A stretch of 64,000 bases of DNA, taken from Nostoc sp. FACHB-892. Lineage in GTDB: Bacteria; Cyanobacteriota; Cyanobacteriia; Cyanobacteriales; Nostocaceae. Below are positions 18,901 to 26,700 of the stretch, one piece after another (position 1 is the first letter of the stretch; every line of letters begins with the position of its first letter). Where the stretch lies: positions 1-64,000 of the forward strand of contig NZ_JACJTR010000031.1 in NCBI RefSeq assembly GCF_014698795.1. Reading direction: 5' to 3'. Below the pieces are notes generated by a model, which saw only the letters and a program-made list of their open reading frames with translations, did no database searches and was not told the origin of the DNA. A program made the position numbers and the translations under genes.

Positions 18901-20601
18901 TCTGTTTGCAACCTTAAGCATAAGCATTTGCTGTGGATTCAAATGTTCAAATTCATTCGGAGGAATTCTGCAAGCAATGGTATCAATTTCGATGTCATTT
19001 ATATATGCTCCTGCTGGTATTTCAACTTCACTCATACCGTGTTGTATGAATAAATCCTTTCGGTCTTCCATTCCATGCCATCTTTTTGTTGGAACAGAAA
19101 TAAAATGCTGCGTTCCATTGTAAATGCTGCGTTCAAATGCATCTTGTCCATCGCAATTACCAAAAATAGCATCCATACCAACTATTGCTAGTTTGGCTAG
19201 TTGAATTGGTTTTGGTGTTTTACTCAAAGCATCAATAGCTTCTGGTTTTTCTCTCTGTTCTAAAATTAAGTGAGAATTACTACCTCCAAAACCAAAAGCA
19301 CTGATAGCAGCACGTTTTACTGACGATTTGCTTTGCCAAGCAGTTGGAGCTGTCACAATACTTTGCGATGACACTAAATTTTGTTCGGCGCCTACAGGTT
19401 CAGTAATATTAATTGAAGGTGGAATTACTCCATTAGACATACTCTCAACTACTTTGGTCAAACTTACCATCCCCGCTACAGATAGCAAATGACCAACATT
19501 ACCTTTCACGGCGCCTAACGGTGGAATTGCTTGATGTTGACCAAAAAAGCTTTCTATTGAATTTAATTCAATAATATCTCCAACTAAAGTACCTGTTGCG
19601 TGGCACTCCAAATAATCAATATCTTTTGGACTAATTTGTGCTTCTTTGTAAGCACGTTCAAATGCTAAAATTTGTCCTTTTGGATTGGGAACTAATGAAT
19701 GTTTTCCTCGACCATCATTCGATAATCCATTCCCGCAAATAGCCGCAAGTATTTTATCTCCGTCACGAACCGCATCACTATATCTTTTTAAGACTACTAC
19801 GCTCGCTCCCTCAGACGTAATTATTCCTCGCGAAGATTTATCGAAGGGACGGCTAATACCATTATCTGGATATGCTTGAATAATTGAAAAACCCATTCGT
19901 AAACTTAAAGGGTCTGTACAGCAAATAGCTCCTGCTACCATTAAATCAGCTTGATGTGTCCACAAATAATGTGATGCTAGCTTAATTGTATAAAATGATG
20001 AAGAACACGCAGCATCTATACAAAAGTTAATATTAGATAAAGAGAATGTTTGAGCGACTAAAGCAGCAGGAAAACTTGAAATCATTCCATTATATAGGGA
20101 AGCTTTGCGCTTAATTGTTGCAGAGGGTAAGTTAAAAGATTCTTGCTGTAGAAGCTCCGCAGTTGCAGCTTCTATAACTTGTTGATATAATGGTGCAAAC
20201 AATTTTTGCGAATACTTAGTTGGCGTTGAGAGATTGCCTAAAATTACACCACATTTTGAAAGAACAGATTTATTTCTTATATAACCACTTTGTTCAAGTG
20301 CTTGTTTCGTCACATATAGAGACCATTTGTAAGTGTCATCAAGACTATTGATTAGTTCTTCTGATAAATTGTATTCAGAAGCCTTAAATTCAAAGTTACG
20401 AATAAATCCTCCCTTACTGGAATAAAATTTATCTGTTTTTCCTTTAACTGGGTCGTAAAATATTTCTGGCTCAACATCTAAATCAGAAAATTGAATTTCG
20501 GATATAGAATCTTTACCAGAAATTAAATTTTGCCAAAACTCATGGCTATTTTTAGCATCTGGAAAAAGGCACGATAATCCAACAATTGCAATTTTATCCA
20601 T
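15901..20601 (-). CDS. KS-CLF-AT subunit of a PUFA/secondary-lipid synthase
   Basis: About 1566 residues. Numbered from the upstream GTG-like codon at 20649, the first ketosynthase (about 17-465) has DAACSSS (Cys215), ECHATGT (His350) and NVGHL (His387). The second KS-like domain (about 485-945) has GEN where the cysteine should be, so it is a chain-length factor. An acyltransferase-like domain (about 1055-1400) has GISLGE (Ser1166) and VVHCPVMH. The C-terminal 180 residues are low-complexity, with no recognised domain and no DH pair as in PfaC. I set the start at ATG 20601 (MDKIAIVGLSC), which has GAGG six bases upstream. It is the partner of the KS-AT-ACP protein at 23767-29190, as in PUFA and heterocyst-glycolipid synthases. 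Confidence 0.85.
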   Translation of the reverse strand: MDKIAIVGLSCLFPDAKNSHEFWQNLISGKDSISEIQFSDLDVEPEIFYDPVKGKTDKFYSSKGGFIRNFEFKASEYNLSEELINSLDDTYKWSLYVTKQALEQSGYIRNKSVLSKCGVILGNLSTPTKYSQKLFAPLYQQVIEAATAELLQQESFNLPSATIKRKASLYNGMISSFPAALVAQTFSLSNINFCIDAACSSSFYTIKLASHYLWTHQADLMVAGAICCTDPLSLRMGFSIIQAYPDNGISRPFDKSSRGIITSEGASVVVLKRYSDAVRDGDKILAAICGNGLSNDGRGKHSLVPNPKGQILAFERAYKEAQISPKDIDYLECHATGTLVGDIIELNSIESFFGQHQAIPPLGAVKGNVGHLLSVAGMVSLTKVVESMSNGVIPPSINITEPVGAEQNLVSSQSIVTAPTAWQSKSSVKRAAISAFGFGGSNSHLILEQREKPEAIDALSKTPKPIQLAKLAIVGMDAIFGNCDGQDAFERSIYNGTQHFISVPTKRWHGMEDRKDLFIQHGMSEVEIPAGAYINDIEIDTIACRIPPNEFEHLNPQQMLMLKVANRAIVDARIEEGSNVAVIIAADTDLKVHGGYQRWHLSWQIKEGLRNGKITLSAEQVTQLESILKDSLTKPIESATSLSYTSNLMATRISSLWNFSGSSFTLSAGENSVFKALEVAQMLLSAYEVDAVVVGAVDLAGGLDYVWLQNQFAKINTGTHTLSYDEFSNGWNIGEGAGAVVLKRHDTAQKNSDSIYAVINAIGFAYHKYDLDKLQTGLPSFDAESVTKACQNAFQLANIQPSDIDYLEVFGSGIQQQDEAEIAGLLQAYGRSENGLDCAIGSIKANIGHTFIASGIASLIKTALCLHHKYIAPTPNWSKVKAPQMWKDSRFYVATDSAPWFTEKEGVKRVAAVNGIGIDGSYAHIVMSEEPSQKLKNNYNFHKNPFYLFPIAANTRSELLQELANLQQTIDNSSSLDITATQTFNIFKQHENAHYTLVILGHNKSELAKEMTFAHKGIDNAFETGKNWQTPVGSYFTAHPLGKRGEVAYVYPRVGSSFLGIGKDTFRLLPGVFDYLNTNNLNSSVVANAKLLYPRSLNKLFNSQLNALENQYLANDGEITSQIEVQISSVNTTILRDIFQIKSKFAFGISLGELTMLIAQGVLSNSHLHQENYKQQASNLFKTRLSGKKQVIHEYWRLPKNLDLKDSDFWSTYILLANSSEVQQCIKDEEHLYITLINSSDEVIIAGEKQACQRVIKKLKCNAQYLPLDLVVHCPVMHSEYERLIQLFTYTIKNIPSIIFYSAADYAPLRLESNEVARSITKVICNQIDLPRLVNRVYQDGAKIFIEVGCGNDSSRLINKIIDSKEHITVFLNQKGIDEQTSIIKALAKLASHQVPLNLSPLYKPTEEKLTRKLSMFKTLTLGGDKIFDIVLNENNRKIFQDAVYSEKNLSSVSERDQDFEDLNKDRDFVNTSMKITQEKQNLNEIQVVTSFNSPLIGSYPLNNVDNVNSLKLTQAHYNNIDDINLQVFKDHSVFLEARNESGKQLKKILELQISCVKNILNENNE

Positions 20602-20670
20602 AAATACCTCATTTTTTATACTAAATAAATTACAAATTACTAGTAACAAAATATTTGACGTACTTTGTTA

Positions 20671-22371
20671 TTATGTAAACCAACGTATAAATGTAACTTC
20701 AAATAAACGGGCGCTTACCTTTCCTTGAGAATTGAAAATGACAAAATCTGCAACTGTACTAAAATCTGACTCAGACTTAATTTCAGTAGTTACGTAAAAA
20801 TCTTCATTGCATGGGATAGGTGCAAATTGCTCGTACCTTTCAAAGGATGCAGGTAAAGCAGATTTTTGATAAAAATGCTGTAACCATATTCCTAAAGGAT
20901 GAGTACTAACATCAAGAGCATAGGGATTGAACCACTGCACAGGAAATTGCCCTTGTTGTTTAGCCTCTATTTTTTGCCAAAAACACTCGGCAGTAAATTT
21001 CTCTTGACTAAAAGTTATAAACTTATTCATTCCTTGAAAAGAAACACCATGAAAAAGCATTCCTACCCAGTTTTGATAAAAATTATTATCTTTCCAGGGG
21101 GGAATTGTATCTTTTTGCTCTTCTGGCAAAGTATAAAGGGGTGCAGAAGGTATTTCACGCAAAAATTTAAATTCTCCGCTAAAATGATATCGTACTTTCT
21201 GAGACTTTTCACTAGAAATTCGTGCAAAAACCTCAACTTCTTGAATGTTATTATCTTTTGCTTTTTCTTGAATATCCAAAATATATTCATCTACAAAAGT
21301 TTCATCAAAAATGATTCCTTTCAATACTTTAAAATTTTTACAACTAAATAATCGATATCCTGAATAAATATTTTCACAGGTATTTATAATCCATGACATG
21401 GCGCAAGTTGCAGGTAATACAGGTTTGCCAGCAATAATGTGATCTTGTAAAAACGGGTTTTCGTCTAAAATTAGCTGACGACGAATACGATATGTTTTTA
21501 ACTCCAAGTTAAACTCTGTTGCAGGTGGAAATACTGGACTAGTAACTAAAACTTGTGGTGTCGCTTTGCTAGAATTAAGTTCTTTAACTAACATTTGTGT
21601 TCCAACTTCTACTGGAATAATACCAATATTTCGTTCAGTAAAAGCTTTTTTCAGTTCTGGTGTCACCATACCACTTTCCCAAGGTCCCCAGTTAATAGCA
21701 ACTACATGACAGTTTGGATATTTCTGCTGAATTAAATGTGCTGATTTATTGAGAATTTCGTTAGCCATAGCATAATCGGTTTGACCAATATTGCCGTAAA
21801 ATCCTGATGTAGATGAAAATAAAACAATATGTTGGAGTTGAGCGATATTTACACAGGAAAGAAGGTTTTCTAAACCTTGAACTTTTGCTGCATAGACAAT
21901 TTCAAAATCTTGTTCTGTTTTCTTTTCAATTAATTTATCTGCTAAATTTCCTGCACCATGTATAATTCCTGTAATTGCACTAAAATGTGTAACTTTTGCT
22001 TGTAAACTCACATAATCTGTGACATCAATATTAAAATACTCTGCACTACCTCCTGCTTGTCGAAGGCGAGAAAGCGTATTTTTGATTTCTCGACTGGCAG
22101 AAATTTGATTAAATATTTTTTGTACACTAATTGGAGTTGGTTTTTGTGCTTGCGAAAGCTGGTACTCCATTATGGATTTTTTTAATCCATATTCATCGAA
22201 ATAGTTTTTAACATACTCTGGTTCAATTTTGATAATGGGTGAACGACCAAGCAATATAAACTTGCACTGGTATTGTTGTGCTAATGTGATTACACATTCA
22301 CTTGTCACACCTCTTGCTCCTCCACTAACAAGAAATACTGAGGATGAATTAATTCTCTTTGCTAATTTCAT
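20671..22371 (-). CDS. Ketoreductase (catalytic half)-dehydratase protein
   Basis: 566 residues. The first 290 are the catalytic Rossmann half of a polyketide ketoreductase: NADPH loop SGGARGVT (16-23), Lys163, the Ser of LFSSTSGFYG (Ser187), Tyr200 and Asn204 of DYAMAN. From about 300 to the end is a hot-dog dehydratase with DHIIAGKPVLP (His311) and the later ALDVSTHPLG. In PfaA/HglE-type enzymes these domains are the C-terminal half of one large protein. Here they are a separate gene, and the structural half of the KR sits at the C-terminus of the protein at 23767-29190. GGAG stands six bases before the ATG. The two halves would have to assemble in trans. Confidence 0.85.
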   Translation of the reverse strand: MKLAKRINSSSVFLVSGGARGVTSECVITLAQQYQCKFILLGRSPIIKIEPEYVKNYFDEYGLKKSIMEYQLSQAQKPTPISVQKIFNQISASREIKNTLSRLRQAGGSAEYFNIDVTDYVSLQAKVTHFSAITGIIHGAGNLADKLIEKKTEQDFEIVYAAKVQGLENLLSCVNIAQLQHIVLFSSTSGFYGNIGQTDYAMANEILNKSAHLIQQKYPNCHVVAINWGPWESGMVTPELKKAFTERNIGIIPVEVGTQMLVKELNSSKATPQVLVTSPVFPPATEFNLELKTYRIRRQLILDENPFLQDHIIAGKPVLPATCAMSWIINTCENIYSGYRLFSCKNFKVLKGIIFDETFVDEYILDIQEKAKDNNIQEVEVFARISSEKSQKVRYHFSGEFKFLREIPSAPLYTLPEEQKDTIPPWKDNNFYQNWVGMLFHGVSFQGMNKFITFSQEKFTAECFWQKIEAKQQGQFPVQWFNPYALDVSTHPLGIWLQHFYQKSALPASFERYEQFAPIPCNEDFYVTTEIKSESDFSTVADFVIFNSQGKVSARLFEVTFIRWFT

Positions 22372-22387
22372 ATATGCTCCAGATTTA

Positions 22388-23692
22388 TTAATTTACTGCA
22401 ATATTCACAAGATTATGAATAACGTTATTTGCTAGGTTTTCTATAGTTTCCTTACTTACACATGGTTCGATATATGGAAAATTTAAAATCATTGCCCCTT
22501 TAAAACTTGAAACTGCTACACTTAGATTAATTCTTAATTTAATTGTAGGAATAAAACTAATTTCTTCTAGTTCAAATAGTCCATAGTTTTTGGGAATCGA
22601 TACTTGACCAATATTAGTTACAAATATGCTATTGCTATCTAAAGATTTTTTACTTTCTATTAAAGAGCTATAATATTTATCAAATATAAAAAGTTTACTA
22701 AAAATATCATCATTTTTTAAATCTATTGCTATCTTTTACTTAAGTTCTCTTGCCAATTTCCAGAAACTCGTATTTTTATTTATATTATGAAATGTATTAA
22801 TACCGGAAGTAAATGTACTTATAATTTCATCGTTAATTGCTGGTTGAATACATCTGCGTAAATCAATTGCTGATTGACACTTTAGTTGTATATTCATTTC
22901 TTTAGAAACAGCTAGTTTTTTAGCAGATGCAAGCAGCATTGCTACACATATAGTACTATGTACTGTTGTATTATTATTTTTACAAAAATCTTTTAATTCT
23001 GTAGTTTCATCATTGTTAAGTCTTTTTTGAATCATTCCACAATAACGTTCCTCGAAATGTACATATTTTTCCATCTTCAATACTTGTGGTTTATATCTAA
23101 TTGATTCAAATTGACATTTTAATAAAAATATAAACAATTTTAACTTGCTTTTAAAATCCTGCATTCTTGCTGGTAGTAGCTCAGTAAATGGTGGAAGTGG
23201 AGGATGGATATTAATTTCATCAATGATTTCACCTAATGCAAGTTTTTGACAATATCTAAATATTTGTGAATGCAATTTTACGCATGATAATCCATCTGAA
23301 ATAGCATAATGAGTAGTCGTAATTAGATAATTCAAATGATCATCCTTACTTACTTGAACTAATACAGTTCTTATTAATCCTTGATCGCTTTGCATTTTTT
23401 GGTTTAATTCTTGTAAAACAACTTCTTGATACTGTTTGGCGTATTCTTTCTCTCCAATTCGCAAAGGAATTTTGCTTACTCCTGTTTCAAAGGAAAGATT
23501 ATCCAAATTGCCAGCGATTCGAGAGTTTGGCCGAGGGTGTTCATGTTGAATAATATCAAGAGCTTGTCTAATAACTTCCGCATTTACAAGTCTTTTGATG
23601 CGACTAATTGTGACTATATTTGATGAGTTAGTACGTTGATTTAGAATTTCAAAAGCTTTCTCGTTAGATGAAAGTTTTCTGTCGTAAACCAT
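22388..23692 (-). pseudogene. PapA5/condensation-like acyltransferase with in-frame TAA
   Basis: One 434-codon frame runs from ATG 23692 to TAA at 22388-22390, broken by a single TAA at 22736-22738 (after ...WKLARELK). The frame continues cleanly after it (KIAIDLKNDDIFSKLFIFDK ... VTNIGQVSIP ...), including the NIG-Q strand typical of PapA5-like acyltransferases; a CAA-to-TAA change would explain it. The full length fits the family, which esterifies or amidates acyl-thioester products. The active-site motif HHxxxDG reads HYAISDG (residues 128-134), so the second, catalytic His is Tyr. The gene therefore looks inactive twice over, unless the stop is a sequencing error or is read through. It lies exactly between the two halves of the split ketoreductase. 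Confidence 0.8.
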
Positions 23693-23766
23693 AAGTTTTT
23701 TGAGTGAGAACTACATAAACGAAAGTAACAAGAGCTTGTTGCCGTTTTTGCCTCAGTCTTGAATAA

Positions 23767-26700
23767 TTAAGACCCCAGCAGGTATTTGCTATCCTCTGTG
23801 CTAATTAGAGTTGTTCGTCCTTGTGAACCATATGCAACTTCTGAAATATAAAGATTTGGATCATGCAATTCGGTAATGATGTAATGTGCTGATTGTTCAA
23901 CATCAATATCAGGACTCAGGTCAATTGCTCGACAAAATACATTTTCCCATTCCCATTTCAAACTTTTGGTTAATCCAAACAAGCTACCACCGATGACATT
24001 GAAATTAACTTGACCTGAAAGTCCAAAGGCTCCATCAAGACGAGCTACAGTGCAAAAACAACTGCGTCCGTAACTTGAGGCATCTTTGAGAGATTTTTTC
24101 AGATGTTTTGCTATCAGGAATATATGTTTAACAATCGCCTTTTCTTCTTTCAAATAAGTCATTTTATCGTTATGGTTTGCTACCAGCTTAGGATGAAGAT
24201 GAATAAAAATCCCAACTTTTCCGTAATTTTTGGTAATTTCACCCAACTTTTGCTGTAAATGTTCTTCGCTCAAATCTTCCAACATAATACGATTTATGCT
24301 TTGGGGTAATGGCTGTTGATGGAGAAGTGATTGAGGAAAACTTAAAACAACAACTTTAAAACCTCGATCAATAAGTAACTGAGCTAGTTTTATAGTCGTA
24401 GGAGAACCATCATCGGTAAGTAAACTGATATATCTCTGTGGTAATGTAAATTCTAAAAAATCTGGTCGAGGAAGAAATTTTAGTTCTACCGGACTACGAA
24501 CAATATTATGTTCTAAAAGCTGTTGCTTATCACTAGACTCGTTGAATAACTTTTTTTTTTCACTAGCAGCTAGCTGTTGAATATATTCGACTATTTCACG
24601 GATGGTGCGTTTTTCTGCAAGTTCTTCCAAATTTGGTTGTGGTAAATCAGGATATAAGGTTTGCATCGAAGCTAAAATTTCTACACGCTTGATAGAATCG
24701 ATTCCTAAATCAGCTTCCAAATCCATATCAAGTTCCAGCATTTCTACTGGATAACCTGTTTTATCACTCGTAATCGTAAGTAATTTATCACTTAACTCCG
24801 TAAAATCAATTTCCACTCCTAGTTCCTGCTCAGAGTCTAATTCAGATTCTGTAGTAGCTATTTCAGGTAATTGTTCGGATTCAGCAATTGTCAATTCTGT
24901 ATTTTGTAAACTATGTTCTGGAGGATTTACTAATGTTTGTACATATTCTACTATCTGAGCGATACTGCGTTTTTCTGCAAGTTCTTCCAAATTTGGTTGT
25001 GGTAAATCAGGATATAAGGTTTGCATCGAAGCTAAAATTTCTACACGCTTGATAGAATCGATTCCTAAATCAGCCTCCAAATCCATATCAAGTTCCAACA
25101 TCTCTACTGGATAACCTGTTTTATCACTTGTAATAGTTAACAAATTATTACCCAGTTGCTCAATCTCAATATTTACGGTTGAAGTTACAATAGCTTCTTG
25201 CTGAGTAAAATTAGTAGATGTTAAAGGAATAAATGTTTCTTGATTATTCCATTCTTCAAGTTTTGTTTCTTGCCATGTCTCAGTTGCATCATCAGCTTTT
25301 AACTTGTTGTTAACAACAATCGCAGTTTCACTAGCAAATGCATTTTGACTATTCCATTCTTCAATATGTTTATTTTTCCATACCTCAGTCGCATCAACTT
25401 CATCTTCAATAACAGGTGATTCAAAATCAGCAATATATTTACCATTTGAGGTGACAGATTTTACATCTGAGTTTTTTGATATATCATTCGGCACCTGATA
25501 AAATTCAACTGATTGCGTATTTGGGGTATTAAAAACTAAACTAGAATACTCTTGTTGTAATCTATCAAAAAAGTGCCTGCCATATTCAACCTGATGTTGA
25601 AGATATTGCTCGTGAGCGCGCAAAGTTTCACTATGATGTTTATGAAACTGCAACATAGCACGTTCTAAACTGTCAATCATTTCAGGTTTAAGTATCCCAG
25701 CATTATCTGTAACCTTACCATTCGCAAATAAATTATTCTGCTGCTGTATCATTTGAAAAAATGTTTTGATATAATCTTGCTGATGGTTGAGATACTGTTC
25801 ATGCAGTTGTAGATTATTACTTTGATACTGCTGAAATTGGTTCAGCAAGTACTCCAAACTTTCTAACTTTCGTTGATTATTCATAGCTTCATTTGATTTG
25901 GTAAGCATATTTAAATCTGATACTGGGAACTGCTTCTGGGTAGCAACGTTGATTGCAGACTTTCCATTTTGTCCGTTATCATGTAGATTACTTTCTAAAT
26001 TTCGTTGATTATTCATAGCTTCGTTTGATTTGGTAAGCATATTTAAATCTGATACTGGGAACCGCTTCTGGGTAGCAACGTTGATTACAGACTTTCCATT
26101 TTGTCCGTTATCATGTACATTATCTAAACTAGTTTCAAGTATTTTTGGCATTAATGAATATGAAGAACTATTTTGATGTGATTTAATCCGACTGTTATCA
26201 CTTAAAGCATTATTAAACGCTTTCTTTGTTTTTTCAGAAATATAGTTTATGCTGCTTAAACGTACTATACAATTTTTATTTTTTGTAACTTTAGGAAGCT
26301 CAGAAGGTAGTTGATAAGGGTCAATATGTTTTAATTGTAGTCCTGCAACACGCAATTGTATAACAGCTTCTTGTAATAAGCGGTCACTATCTTTCTGATT
26401 GCTAGAATTCAATGCCACAGCTATATGTGGGCGTTGACCTAAAATATCTTTTACAAAGTTAGTTAAAACCCGTTTTGGACCAAATTCAACAAAGCAATAG
26501 CCTCCTTCTGCATAGATATTTTCAATTTCTTGGTGAAACAATACTGGATTTGATATCTGATTTTCTAACGTTTTTTTAATTAATTGTGGTTGCTCAGAAT
26601 AAAGGTTACCTGTAACATTTGTATAAACCGATATTTTGGGTTCTTTAAAAGTTACATGCTCACAAGCAATAGCAAATCTTTTACGAGCAAATTCAATCAG

